Below, one piece after another: positions 1 through 8,233 of a stretch of 43,689 nucleotides of DNA. The translations under genes and the position numbers were made by a program. Origin of the DNA: an uncultured Clostridium sp. GTDB lineage: Bacteria > Bacillota > Clostridia > Lachnospirales > Lachnospiraceae. The stretch covers positions 1 to 43,689 of the forward strand of contig CALHQJ010000083.1 in NCBI GenBank assembly GCA_938036545.1. Direction: 5' to 3'. The stretch's first letter is position 1; every line of letters begins with the position of its first letter. The notes beneath the pieces were generated by a model, which made no database searches, had not been told where the DNA came from, and was given only the letters and a program-made list of their open reading frames with translations.

Positions 1-2
1 GC

Positions 3-350
3 TATCAGGCAGCACCCGCTCCTGCCTCTCCTACCCTGGAACAGCAAGGCAATTTTGTAGAGTATCCTGATCTGATTGTCAATCTGACCAATTACTCCGT
101 CACCTATATGGGACGTTCTATTGAAATGCCCCCTAAAGAGCTGGAACTTTTATACTTTCTGGCGTCTTCTCCCAATCAGGTATTTACCAGAGAGCAGCTT
201 CTTGACAACATCTGGGGATATGAATACATCGGAGATACCCGTACGGTAGATGTACACATCAAACGTCTCCGCGAAAAAATCAAAGACCACAAAAACTGGG
301 CCCTGACTACCGTTTGGGGAATTGGATACAAATTCGAGGTGAAACGATGA
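3..350 (+). CDS. OmpR/PhoB-family response regulator, C-terminal part (truncated by window edge)
   Basis: The frame is open from base 3 with no start codon, so the receiver domain lies outside the window. The last ~80 residues are a winged-helix DNA-binding domain of the OmpR/PhoB type: 'PPKELELLYFLA' (helix 1), 'VFTREQLLDNIWG', and the 'RTVDVHIKRLREKI' recognition helix followed by the wing 'TVWGIGYKFE'. It would bind target promoters as the output half of a two-component system. Its TGA stop (348-350) overlaps the ATG of the downstream histidine kinase (ATGA), so the two are translationally coupled and are surely cognate partners. The family call is secure; the regulated genes are not visible, though the adjacent secreted wall-binding genes are candidates. 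Confidence 0.9.
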   Translation, partial: YQAAPAPASPTLEQQGNFVEYPDLIVNLTNYSVTYMGRSIEMPPKELELLYFLASSPNQVFTREQLLDNIWGYEYIGDTRTVDVHIKRLREKIKDHKNWALTTVWGIGYKFEVKR

Positions 351-1759
351 ATCGTTCCCTTTACTCCAAGTTTATTTTGGGATACCTGTTATTTGGGCTG
401 TTAGGCTTTGTTACAATTGCTACCCTGTCGTCCCATATGGTTAACCAGTATCTGGTAGAACGTCATGCAGAAAATATGTATGACCATGCGTCTGTCATTG
501 CCGGACAGCTTAGCAGCAAGTACAACGACGCCTCCCAGGATTTGGAAGTGACTTCCGATCAGGTTGACTCTCTTGCCGCCTTTATCCAGTCTGACATATG
601 GGTAGTGGATCAAAACGGCTCTGTCATTGTTGACAGCCAGGACGGAAAATGGGAACAGCATACTATTGAAAATTTTAATCCAACTGCTATTGGAAACCGT
701 TCTTACGGCATCGGCAATTTTTACGGCTTGTTTCCCTATGACGTAATCAGCGTTTCTGCTCCCATTACGGGCAACTACAATACTTATGGCTATATTTTAA
801 TTCACTGTCCAGTTGCACAACTAATGCTGGAACAGAATCGGATGTTAAATATCGTCTATATCACGGGATTGATTCTTTTTGCACTTTCCCTGATTATTCT
901 TCTGGTGTTTACTAAAACTGTATACTTTCCTTTACGAAAAATTACAATTGGCGCTAATGAATATGCGTCAGGAAATCTGACATATTCCATCAAAGTAGAT
1001 TCCCAGGATGAAATGGGCTATCTGGCAGCCACCCTAAATTATATGTCCAGCGAGTTAAACAAGCTGGAAGAATACCAGAGAACGTTCATCGCCAATGTTT
1101 CCCACGATTTCCGCTCTCCTCTGACCTCTATTAAAGGCTATCTGGAAGCAATTTTAGATGGAACCATTCCGCCTCAGATGCAGGAAAAATATTTAACCCG
1201 TGTCATCTCTGAAACGGAACGGCTGAACAAACTAACACAAGGAATGCTGACCCTGAATTCTCTGGACAGCAAAGGGTATCTGTCCCGAACAAATTTTGAT
1301 ATCAACCGAACCATTAAAGAGACTGCTGCTTCTTTTGAAGGTCTCTGCAATGCCAAAGAGATTTCCTTTGACTTAACTTTTTCGGATACAATTTTAATGG
1401 TATATGCGGATTTAGGCAAAATTCAGCAGGTTCTTTATAACTTGATCGACAATGCCATTAAATTCAGCCACAATGGCGGGATTATCTATATCCAGACCTC
1501 TGTTCGCAAAGAAAAGGTTTTCGTTTCTGTAAAGGACTGCGGCATTGGCATACCAAAAGAGAGTATTAAAAAAATCTGGGATCGTTTTTATAAATCTGAC
1601 ACTTCCCGCGGCAAAGATAAAAAAGGTACCGGACTGGGGCTTGCAATTGTCAAGGAAATTATCCAATCCCATGGTGAAAACATTGACGTAATCAGTACTC
1701 CCGATGTAGGCACAGAATTTATCTTCAGCCTGCCCAAATCGTCTGCTTCCAACCTGTAA
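347..1759 (+). CDS. Membrane sensor histidine kinase (HAMP-HisKA-HATPase)
   Basis: A 470-residue sensor kinase, started at the ATG that overlaps the response-regulator stop rather than at an upstream in-frame ATG at 314. Order: TM1 (about residues 9-31), an extracytoplasmic sensor of ~120 residues, TM2 (about 165-190), HAMP, then HisKA with the H-box 'NVSHDFRSPLTSIKGY' (phospho-acceptor His ~253), and an HATPase_c domain with N-box 'LIDNAIKF', G1 'DCGIGIP', F-box and G2 'GTGLGLAIV'. All catalytic boxes are intact, so it should autophosphorylate and transfer phosphate to the regulator upstream. The ligand is unknown. The following genes encode secreted wall-binding proteins, which fits an envelope-sensing role, but this is inference. 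Confidence 0.93.
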   Translation: MNRSLYSKFILGYLLFGLLGFVTIATLSSHMVNQYLVERHAENMYDHASVIAGQLSSKYNDASQDLEVTSDQVDSLAAFIQSDIWVVDQNGSVIVDSQDGKWEQHTIENFNPTAIGNRSYGIGNFYGLFPYDVISVSAPITGNYNTYGYILIHCPVAQLMLEQNRMLNIVYITGLILFALSLIILLVFTKTVYFPLRKITIGANEYASGNLTYSIKVDSQDEMGYLAATLNYMSSELNKLEEYQRTFIANVSHDFRSPLTSIKGYLEAILDGTIPPQMQEKYLTRVISETERLNKLTQGMLTLNSLDSKGYLSRTNFDINRTIKETAASFEGLCNAKEISFDLTFSDTILMVYADLGKIQQVLYNLIDNAIKFSHNGGIIYIQTSVRKEKVFVSVKDCGIGIPKESIKKIWDRFYKSDTSRGKDKKGTGLGLAIVKEIIQSHGENIDVISTPDVGTEFIFSLPKSSASNL

Positions 1760-1770
1760 CCCTGCACGAT

Positions 1771-1789
1771 GGGGCGGATTCTCCGCCCC
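1771..1789 (+). terminator. GC-rich hairpin after the kinase gene (weak terminator or attenuator)
   Basis: GGGGCGGA-TTC-TCCGCCCC is a perfect 8-bp stem with a 3-nt loop, 11 nt after the kinase stop. Only a poor U-tract follows (TGTATGATT), so it may reduce rather than stop transcription into the wall-binding genes, or it may stabilise the mRNA end. Confidence 0.5.
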
Positions 1790-1826
1790 TGTATGATTCA
1801 ATAAAAAAGAAAGAAGGATGGCATTT

Positions 1827-2807
1827 ATGAAACTTGCCAAAAAAATCGGTACAGTTCTGACTGCTGCCGCACTCTTCACTGCTGCCGCTGCATCCACATC
1901 TTTTGCAGCCCGTTTAGAAGACGTTTCTCTTCAGTTTTCCGTAGGAGAGCCCAACGACTCTACCTATCCCAAGGTTACGATACTCCCCATGGAAAAGACG
2001 CTGTATTACGTTGACAGCGCTGCTTTTATCCAGTATGTAGACCCTTATACCAACCGGCCAAACCGCTACCCTACTGCAGAAGTGGTGATAAAACCGACTG
2101 ATGGATATACGTTCCGTTCCTCAGCAGACAGCTATTTTGCCCTGTTTGGCGGCGGCGCGGAATATGTATCTGCCCGCAAATCAGGCGACAGCAAAACCCT
2201 GACTTTAACGGTTGAGTTTCAAAACATGGGACCGTCTTCCATTGAACAGCCTGCCAATGTCACCCTTGATAAAAACGGTCTGGCTTCCTGGTATCCTGTA
2301 GGGGATGCCGGTTCCTATGAAGTAACCATTATGCGTAATGGCAAAGCCAACAACCCAACCAAAACCACAGTTACTGGAACCAGTATTAACATTGGTTCTC
2401 TCATTACCCGTACTGGCGACTACAGCGTCCGTGTAGCTGCTGTCAGCCGGTATGATGCCAAACTAAAAAGCGACTACGCCTATTCCGGTACTGTTTCCGT
2501 AGACGATTCCCTTTTAGCTGATTTTTCTGCCAACACTGCCTCTTATGCAGAAAGCGCAGGACAATGGCTGGAAACTAATGGCCAATACTGGTATCAAAAT
2601 CCAGACGGCTCCTGGCCTGCTTCAGGATGGCAGCAGATTGACGGAAACTGGTATTTCTTCAATTCTCAGGGTTACCGTCAGACCGGATGGGTTCTCTGGA
2701 ATAATCAGTATTATTTTTGTGACGCTGACGGAAAAATGCTGACGGATACCGTTACTCAGGACGGCTATTATGTAGATGCTGATGGAATATGGAAAGAAGG
2801 GATCTGA
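1827..2807 (+). CDS. Secreted protein with C-terminal choline/cell-wall-binding repeats
   Basis: A 326-residue exported protein. The ATG at 1827 is preferred over 1818 because AGAAGG lies 9 nt upstream of it. Residues 1-27 are a signal peptide (Lys-rich start, Ala-rich core, 'STSFA' cleavage site). The middle (about 30-225) has no recognised catalytic motif; its ~100-residue second half looks fibronectin-III-like ('GSYEVTIMRNG', 'GDYSVRVAAVS'). The C-terminal ~85 residues carry aromatic/glycine repeats ('NGQYWYQNPDGSW', 'IDGNWYFFNSQGYRQTGW', 'NNQYYFCDADGKM') typical of CW_binding_1/choline-binding modules, which anchor proteins to wall polymers. The downstream gene is a shorter paralogue, and the two-component genes upstream are likely regulators. 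The enzymatic or adhesive function is unknown. Confidence 0.85.
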   Translation: MKLAKKIGTVLTAAALFTAAAASTSFAARLEDVSLQFSVGEPNDSTYPKVTILPMEKTLYYVDSAAFIQYVDPYTNRPNRYPTAEVVIKPTDGYTFRSSADSYFALFGGGAEYVSARKSGDSKTLTLTVEFQNMGPSSIEQPANVTLDKNGLASWYPVGDAGSYEVTIMRNGKANNPTKTTVTGTSINIGSLITRTGDYSVRVAAVSRYDAKLKSDYAYSGTVSVDDSLLADFSANTASYAESAGQWLETNGQYWYQNPDGSWPASGWQQIDGNWYFFNSQGYRQTGWVLWNNQYYFCDADGKMLTDTVTQDGYYVDADGIWKEGI

Positions 2808-2809
2808 TT

Positions 2810-3454
2810 ATGAGAAATGCAAAAAAATGGCTGGGACTGATTTCCTGCTCTCTGATTTTTGGCCTTACGGTTCCCACAGTCTGCTTTGCCAGAGAAAAAA
2901 TTGAAGAGATCTCTTTGAACTTCTCCGCTGACCTGGATTCCGGTGCTGAATGGCCTGATATGGAAATCTCCGGAGATGAAGAGGGCTATTCTGTTGATAA
3001 CTTCCGGTTTCAGCCAGACAGTTCTAAAAAATATCCGGAAGGTGTCGTTACGCTGCTTGCAGATGACGAGCACTATTTCGGCAATATCAAGGCCTCTAAC
3101 TGTGATCTTGAGGGAGAAGGGGCGGTTTTTGTAAAGGCTGTAAAAAAGACCAGCAGCCAGCTGAATCTAACGGTTTCCTTCCGTGAAATGGGTGTTGATG
3201 TGCTGGATAATCCAGAAGGACTAACCTAGAACCAAAGCGGCCTGGCATCCTGGGAACCCATATCCGGCGCCAAACATTATGAAGTCCGCCTCATGCGGGA
3301 TGGCAGAACGGAGGAAACAGCTTCCCAACCCAGGCCAAACACTCCTGGCCGCTGGATTCTGGAAAACGGGGACTGGTACTGGGAGAACCCTGACGGTTCC
3401 TCTGTCAATAAGGACGGCGCATGGATTGTAAACGGAGTCGTGCAGACTCAGTAA
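2810..3454 (+). pseudogene. Paralogue of the preceding wall-binding protein, interrupted by an in-frame TAG
   Basis: The ATG at 2810 has AGAAGG 9 nt upstream, and a signal peptide follows ('LISCSLIFGLTVPTVCFA'). Residues 30-139 match the first paralogue ('KIEEISLNFSAD' versus 'RLEDVSLQFSVG'; 'VSFREMGVDVLDNPEGLT' versus 'VEFQNMGPSSIEQPANVT'). Codon 140 (3227-3229) is TAG, and the same frame then continues without another stop to TAA at 3454 with clearly homologous sequence: 'NQSGLASWEPISGAKHYEV' aligns with 'DKNGLASWYPVGDAGSYEV', then one wall-binding repeat ('NGDWYWENPDGSS'). A point mutation therefore split a ~214-residue gene. The 139-residue secreted stub may still be made, but it lacks the wall-binding part. 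A sequencing error is the main alternative. Confidence 0.85.
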
Positions 3455-3508
3455 TTCTGTAAGCGGGCAAAAAGATGCAAGGCTGATATCTTATAATACC
3501 ATGGATTG

Positions 3509-3535
3509 CGGACTCTTCGGAGTCCGTTTTCTGTT
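3509..3535 (+). terminator. Rho-independent terminator of the wall-binding gene pair
   Basis: CGGACTC-TTCG-GAGTCCG: a 7-bp perfect stem with a UUCG tetraloop, followed by TTTTCTGTTTTT. It lies 55 nt after the last stop in this operon. Confidence 0.9.
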
Positions 3536-3597
3536 TTTAAGGCACAAACATTCATCTATGCTCATATACTAATTCTACAATTCCATTATTTCGTATT

Positions 3598-3629
3598 AAA
3601 AAATGCGGCAGAACCGCCGTCTACCGCAT
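3598..3629 (-). terminator. Rho-independent terminator of the glucokinase gene
   Basis: On the minus strand ATGCGGTAGA / TCTGCCGCAT form a 10-bp stem (one G-U pair) around a 7-nt loop. A six-U tract follows, ~20 nt beyond the glucokinase stop. Confidence 0.85.
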
Positions 3630-3648
3630 GAAGTCACTCATATAATCA

Positions 3649-4590
3649 TTAACTCAGTACCATTCTTGCCGCACCGTAAATTCCGGCATCATTTCCCAGC
3701 TTTGCCAGTGCAATAATGCCTTTATCCTTGGAAATGACGGTGTATTTCTGATAATACTTGTCTATCTTATCTGTCAGGAACTCGCCTGCTTTCGATACGC
3801 CGCCGCCAATTACAAATGCCTCCGGATCCACGGTCAGGGCCACCTGGCTCAAAACCAGTCCCAGATAGCGGGCAGCAGTTTCTACTACCTCATCTGCCAA
3901 AGCATCTCCGGCCTTAGCTGCGTCTAATACATCTTTTGCCGTTACCTGATCTCCCTGTTCCCGAAGAACTGACGGGGTATTGTCTGCCGCCATTTTACGG
4001 CGAGCTTCTCTGGCAATTCCGGTTGCGCTGGCAATCTGCTCCAGGCATCCTACGCCGCCGCAGTTGCAGGCCTCTGTTTCTTCATCCCGAACATGGATGT
4101 GGCCGATTTCACCACCCAGACCGTGTCTGCCTGGAACAATTTTTTCATCAATGATAACGCCGCCGCCTACACCAGTTCCCAGAGTTACCATAACAATATC
4201 ATGGAAGCCCTTGCCTCCGCCCTGCCACATCTCGCCCAGAGCTGCTACATTGGCGTCATTGCCGCTTTTTACAGGAACTCCTAACAGCTCGCTCAGTTCG
4301 TTCTGAGCATTCTTTTCCTTCCATCCCAAGTTTACGCATTGGGTTACCATTCCATCTGCTAATACCGGACCTGGGATTCCCATTCCTGCGCCTACTACAT
4401 CACCAAGTTCTATCTTCAAATCTGCCAGCTTTTCTTTCACTGATTCTGCAATGTCTGGAAGAATATACTTTGCCCCATCCTCTATTCTCGTAGGAATCTC
4501 CCACTTTTCCATAAGCTGTCCGTTTACCTCAAAGATTCCCAGCTTAACGGTAGTTCCCCCTACGTCGATTCCAACACACACTTTTCCCAT
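3649..4590 (-). CDS. glcK: ROK-family glucokinase
   Basis: A 313-residue cytoplasmic sugar kinase that would phosphorylate glucose to glucose-6-phosphate with ATP. The N-terminal phosphate-binding motif is 'GIDVGGTTVKLGIFE'. The ROK signature region includes 'VTLGTGVGGGVIID', and the zinc-binding loop is 'CNCGGVGCLEQ' (about residues 175-185), preceded by 'GGEIGHIHV' with the metal-ligand His. The length is standard for Gram-positive ROK glucokinases. Glucose specificity is inferred from this overall pattern and from the glycogen genes nearby (glgC/glgD, glgB, GH13). AAGGAG lies 11 nt upstream of the ATG. A 61-bp gap separates it from the upstream DUF5711-like gene, so co-transcription is likely. 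Confidence 0.9.
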   Translation of the reverse strand: MGKVCVGIDVGGTTVKLGIFEVNGQLMEKWEIPTRIEDGAKYILPDIAESVKEKLADLKIELGDVVGAGMGIPGPVLADGMVTQCVNLGWKEKNAQNELSELLGVPVKSGNDANVAALGEMWQGGGKGFHDIVMVTLGTGVGGGVIIDEKIVPGRHGLGGEIGHIHVRDEETEACNCGGVGCLEQIASATGIAREARRKMAADNTPSVLREQGDQVTAKDVLDAAKAGDALADEVVETAARYLGLVLSQVALTVDPEAFVIGGGVSKAGEFLTDKIDKYYQKYTVISKDKGIIALAKLGNDAGIYGAARMVLS

Positions 4591-4651
4591 TTTTCTTTTG
4601 CTCCTTTTCTTTTATAAATTGACTGCATCAGTATTCGGTACTGATTGCCGG

Positions 4652-5998
4652 TTATCGAAATGTTATAGCCTGCATTTTTTGAGGCCCTGTCAAAATAAAC
4701 TGATTGGATAGTCCTCCTGAGGTAATGTGGGAAATCTGGAAATCCAGTTCTCCGGCAAATTTTTCCACGCCTTTCATATTGTATATCCTGCAGGAATTAT
4801 CATTATAAAGAATTACATTCTCTCCATCAATATTTGCAGACGTATACGAGTAATCAAGTCCTGTTTCAAATACCTTTGTACCGCTGCTCCGATATACCAC
4901 CAGTTTTTCCGGCTCCGGTCCTGCACTGTTGGCTGTCACCAGGCCTACATACTTATCAGAATAAAACAGACTTTCGATTCGCTCTTCCTCCGTTTGAACT
5001 GTAAGCGCCGGATTGGCTCGATTTTCCGATGAGAAAAACGCCAGCCCCCTATCCGAACATGCAAAAGATTCTGTCTCTGATAAATACTGTACCCTGGGTA
5101 CTACCTTATCCGCAAATGCCTCTTCGTTTGCGCTGACAATTCTATCCGGAAGATTGGCTCCTACTTCATCGGAATAATCGTAAATTACCACCCTGCTTCT
5201 CAGGCTGCCGCTGTCAATATACGCATAGGAACAGATTAGCTGGGTTCCATCCGGTGAAAAGCTCAAGTCCATCAAATATCCGTTTTTAGACAGTGTAGAT
5301 TTCATGGTAAGCTTTAAATCACTGCCGTCTCTTTTAAACATGGATACGTAACTGGATTTTGCATCTTCCTGGGCGGCTGCCACAATTCCCTTTCCTGATA
5401 TGGCAATCCGCACAATCGGAAGCAGCGTGGCTGCCACACCCTGACTGCCTTCTTCATTAAAGATATAAATGCTGTTTCCCTGCTGGTCTGCAATCGCCGC
5501 AAACGTTCCATTGACTACTGCAATAGGCGCTTTCATTTCATAAGTCTGAACCCAAACTGTTTTTCCCTTATTATCTATGTAGGAAGCGCCGTCTTTGGTG
5601 TACTTTAATACATTCTTTCCAAAATTTATGTAGTTTGCACTGCTTCGTTCCGTTCCTTCTTCGCCGGCTGTCAGGCTTACCTCCCAGTTCACAAAATATT
5701 CCTGGAACGGATAATAATATTTCCAATAATAAACTCCGCCGGCGGCCGCTGCCAGAAGCAGTAAAACGAAGATTATCAGGATCATCCGTTTCTTTACTAC
5801 CTTGCGGTGGGCCTTTTTTACAGCGTTTACTTCTTCCTGCTCGTTTGGACTGCCTGTCCGCACATAATCCGGCTCTCTCTGCCTGTCTGCCGTCTGTTCT
5901 GAACGTATTTGGGAATCTGCCGCATCACGGTTGACAATCATGTGACGGCGCAGCTGCTGCTTTTTTTTCTCCCTGCTCATGGGGCTCATATCACTCAT
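4652..5998 (-). CDS. DUF5711-like membrane-anchored protein with predicted beta-propeller ectodomain
   Basis: A 448-residue protein. It has a charged cytoplasmic N-terminus (1-70, rich in Lys/Arg/Glu), one TM segment (about 72-91, 'MILIIFVLLLLAAAAGGVYY'), and a large extracytoplasmic region. That region holds repeating strand patterns of the WD/PQQ propeller kind ('YINFGKNVLKYTKDGASYID', 'LSFSPDGTQLICSY', 'ILYNDNSCRIYNMKG'). The architecture matches my recollection of the DUF5711 family of clostridia; no catalytic function is known. GGGGAGAG lies ~8 nt before the chosen ATG; Met7 is a possible alternative. It sits directly upstream of the glucokinase gene on the same strand, but nothing in the sequence links it to sugar metabolism. 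Confidence 0.75.
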   Translation of the reverse strand: MSDMSPMSREKKKQQLRRHMIVNRDAADSQIRSEQTADRQREPDYVRTGSPNEQEEVNAVKKAHRKVVKKRMILIIFVLLLLAAAAGGVYYWKYYYPFQEYFVNWEVSLTAGEEGTERSSANYINFGKNVLKYTKDGASYIDNKGKTVWVQTYEMKAPIAVVNGTFAAIADQQGNSIYIFNEEGSQGVAATLLPIVRIAISGKGIVAAAQEDAKSSYVSMFKRDGSDLKLTMKSTLSKNGYLMDLSFSPDGTQLICSYAYIDSGSLRSRVVIYDYSDEVGANLPDRIVSANEEAFADKVVPRVQYLSETESFACSDRGLAFFSSENRANPALTVQTEEERIESLFYSDKYVGLVTANSAGPEPEKLVVYRSSGTKVFETGLDYSYTSANIDGENVILYNDNSCRIYNMKGVEKFAGELDFQISHITSGGLSNQFILTGPQKMQAITFR

Positions 5999-6142
5999 TT
6001 CCGTCTCTCCCCGTCCTGTTGCATACTATGACCAAAAGCGGGAGACTTTGGCTCCCAAGCTGGCAAGTTAGTTCCAGTATACAACATTTCGTGAAAAAAC
6101 GCATTACTTTTTGTAGGGAAATCCTCTTGCCAGTGTAAGAAC

Positions 6143-7420
6143 CTACGTCATTGGCACTTCCGGCACAATCAGCTTCTGTCCTGCTACAATTTTGTCCTGA
6201 TTATCCAGGCCGTTCCAGGCGCAGATATCCTCTAATGAGTTTACACTCTGATACAGTTTAAAGCAAATGCCATACAGGGTTTCACCATCCTGAACTGCGT
6301 AATACATCTGTCCCTCCCCTGGCTCCTTCAATGGCTGAAGCGCCGTCTGTACACTATCTGCAGCAGGTTTCGTTTGGGATTCTGTTTCAATTTCTATGCC
6401 AGGCTCCCATTCCGCCTCTGTGCCGGATTCTGTTTCGGACTTTGCTTCCGTTTCGATACTGATCTCTGTCTCGATAATTTCTGTCTCAGGCTCTGCTCCG
6501 GCAGCCTGGGCTTCTTCAGCAGAGTCCTCTGTTGGAAATACATTTCCTGCCACAGTCTCTACCACAATTCCAGCATGTCCTGTTTCTTTTAAGGTCTCTT
6601 CCGTCCCCTGGTTCTTTCCCTTTTCCCAGCCTTCATAACCTTCCGGCAAAACCGAGGCAATTACGGTTTCCATCTCCTGCATCTTCTCATAATTGTTAAA
6701 CAGGGCAGTACCTCCTGCCAGAACCAGCACGGCTAATGCGCTGCACAGCCCTCCCAGCACATTAACTGTATTTTTTCTGCTGACCGTCTGGTTTTTCTTT
6801 TCTTCCATTTTTTGGCGAAAATCGTGAATCACAGGATCTCCGCTGCCTGTCTCTATCCGCTTGTTGTCCTTTCTGGAAATCATGTAGTCCTGCATCATCT
6901 GATTTCGTTCATAATAGATACAGTGGCCTTCCAGTTTATAAAATCCGTCCCTGGACGTTATGTAGATAGCCTCGTCTCCTTCCAGACCGCCGTTTAAATA
7001 CATGATTTGGTTCTTCCCGTTAAAATACTGGGTGTGTTGTTTCCAGTAATTAAGAGGACTCAATGTGCAGCCTGGCACTCCGCACAAAAACCACCCCTGA
7101 ATGCTTCTCTTTGGAAACTTATCCTCTATACTCTGGTAAGCCTGCTTCCATGCTTCTTCTGTAAACTCGACTGTTTCTCCCTCTCTGGTTACCCCTTCCA
7201 TCTCCAGGGCTCCGTCTACAAAAATAAAGGGAACGCCTTCATGCTCTTCTACGCTTCCCAAAAGCAGTCCTGCCCGCAGGTCTTGTCCACCTGCGGGATA
7301 CAGCCGCTTTAAATACGTATTTACGTAGTCCTCGATATACAGCCGAACCATCTGGTCTCTTTCCCCAATCTGCCGGATGTTTTTTGGCAGCTTTGGAAAT
7401 GGATTATACATTTCTCCCAT
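6143..7420 (-). CDS. Membrane protein: JAMM/MPN-like N-domain, TM segment, Glu-rich linker, C-terminal LysM
   Basis: A 425-residue protein. Residues ~45-180 resemble the MPN/JAMM fold: 'AGLLLGSVEEHEGVPFIFVDG' as the first strands and 'GWFLCGVPGCTLSPLN' (109-124) where active JAMM enzymes have G-W-x-H-x-H-P-G...S-x-x-D. Both metal-binding His are absent and the Asp is Asn, so any such domain should be inactive. One TM segment follows (219-240). Then come a ~100-residue linker very rich in Glu/Thr and a LysM domain (about 376-424, 'YAVQDGETLYGICFKLY', 'IVAGQKLIVPE') that binds peptidoglycan sugars outside the cell. AGGGGG lies upstream of the ATG. LysM and TM are certain; the MPN assignment is my inference from motif spacing. 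Function unknown. Confidence 0.78.
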   Translation of the reverse strand: MGEMYNPFPKLPKNIRQIGERDQMVRLYIEDYVNTYLKRLYPAGGQDLRAGLLLGSVEEHEGVPFIFVDGALEMEGVTREGETVEFTEEAWKQAYQSIEDKFPKRSIQGWFLCGVPGCTLSPLNYWKQHTQYFNGKNQIMYLNGGLEGDEAIYITSRDGFYKLEGHCIYYERNQMMQDYMISRKDNKRIETGSGDPVIHDFRQKMEEKKNQTVSRKNTVNVLGGLCSALAVLVLAGGTALFNNYEKMQEMETVIASVLPEGYEGWEKGKNQGTEETLKETGHAGIVVETVAGNVFPTEDSAEEAQAAGAEPETEIIETEISIETEAKSETESGTEAEWEPGIEIETESQTKPAADSVQTALQPLKEPGEGQMYYAVQDGETLYGICFKLYQSVNSLEDICAWNGLDNQDKIVAGQKLIVPEVPMT

Positions 7421-7484
7421 TGCGTTTCCCCCTGCTTTCCTATTCTATCTATCTAAGGATAGCACAGTCAGCTTGCGAAACTTG

Positions 7485-8081
7485 TCAAATTGCGGCTGCT
7501 TTCGCACATAATTTATCGACAAGAAAAATGCTTTCGCTGATACAGTCTGCCAGGCGCATAACCACGGCCAGGCGCACACTTTGCAGCATTAATGGATCGT
7601 AATTTCCGCATCCTCCTACAATTCCCGTAATAAAAATATCTCCTACTGCTCCCAGCTCCTTACTTACTCCCAGGCCTGGCTTCAGCGCTCCCCTGCCCAG
7701 CGTCACGTAACCTACATGGTCGGCCTTTCCTACTGATGCGTCAATGGCAACCACTGCATGTTCCGGATAGCTCTCCTTTAAAAACCGCATGTACTCTTCC
7801 AGGTTCATTGCGTGGACCGGTTTTTCCAGCGTACCTAAAACCTGGAAATCTGCATTCTTTTTTCCTTTTAATTTATACCCTATTAATGGCCCCAGACTGT
7901 CTCCTGTGGATCGATCTGTTCCGATACACAAAAACACAACACCTTTTTTGCCTTTGTCCAGTTCATCCAGAATCATGTCATAAAGCTGTACTGCCAGATT
8001 TCTGGCATCAAATCCCCGATGAGTATCATAATAATATATTTCCTGCTGTCCCTGAACAGCCATCCGTTTCCAAAATTTCAT
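7485..8081 (-). CDS. yyaC: YyaC-family spore protein (Gpr-protease-like fold)
   Basis: A 198-residue protein matching the 'putative sporulation protein YyaC' family, distantly related to the germination protease/hydrogenase-maturation fold. Visible hallmarks: 'VVFLCIGTDRSTGDSLGPLIG' (about residues 48-68), 'PVHAMNLEEY', 'VVAIDASVG' and 'GDIFITGIVGGCG'. Two acidic residues in the first and third motifs are the likely functional positions. Family members are made during sporulation; the exact substrate is not known. AAGGCGG lies 7-8 nt before the ATG. It is followed by the LysM-protein gene (64 bp) and preceded by spoVG with its terminator, so it probably has its own promoter. A TATAAT with a GCATA upstream on the minus strand is visible but not decisive for a forespore sigma factor. 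Confidence 0.85.
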   Translation of the reverse strand: MKFWKRMAVQGQQEIYYYDTHRGFDARNLAVQLYDMILDELDKGKKGVVFLCIGTDRSTGDSLGPLIGYKLKGKKNADFQVLGTLEKPVHAMNLEEYMRFLKESYPEHAVVAIDASVGKADHVGYVTLGRGALKPGLGVSKELGAVGDIFITGIVGGCGNYDPLMLQSVRLAVVMRLADCISESIFLVDKLCAKAAAI

Positions 8082-8190
8082 TTCTTACCGCCTTGTTTGT
8101 CCATTTATTTTCATTATAGGCAGCAGTTGGGAGTTTTATGCACTGAAAAGCATACCTGTGAAAAATTTTGAAAATTTGCCAGTCAAGAAA

Positions 8191-8218
8191 ATAAAAAGCG
8201 GACTCCGAAGAGTCCGCT
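8191..8218 (-). terminator. Rho-independent terminator of spoVG
   Basis: The minus strand reads AGCGGACTC-TTCG-GAGTCCGCT, then TTTTTATTTTC. A 9-bp stem with UUCG loop begins 15 nt after the spoVG stop. The 18-nt core is identical to the terminator at 3509-3526. Confidence 0.93.
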
Positions 8219-8233
8219 AAAATACCTCTCTCA

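Noticed and set aside
1412..1897. 161-codon frame antisense to the histidine kinase end and the next signal peptide
   Set aside because: It mirrors real genes on the other strand. The Ala-rich start is just the reverse of the signal-peptide codons.
3227..3229. TAG as a recoded codon (pyrrolysine or readthrough) rather than a mutation
   Set aside because: No pyrrolysine genes or readthrough element are visible, the protein is a wall-binding paralogue, and the matching position in the paralogue is an ordinary residue.
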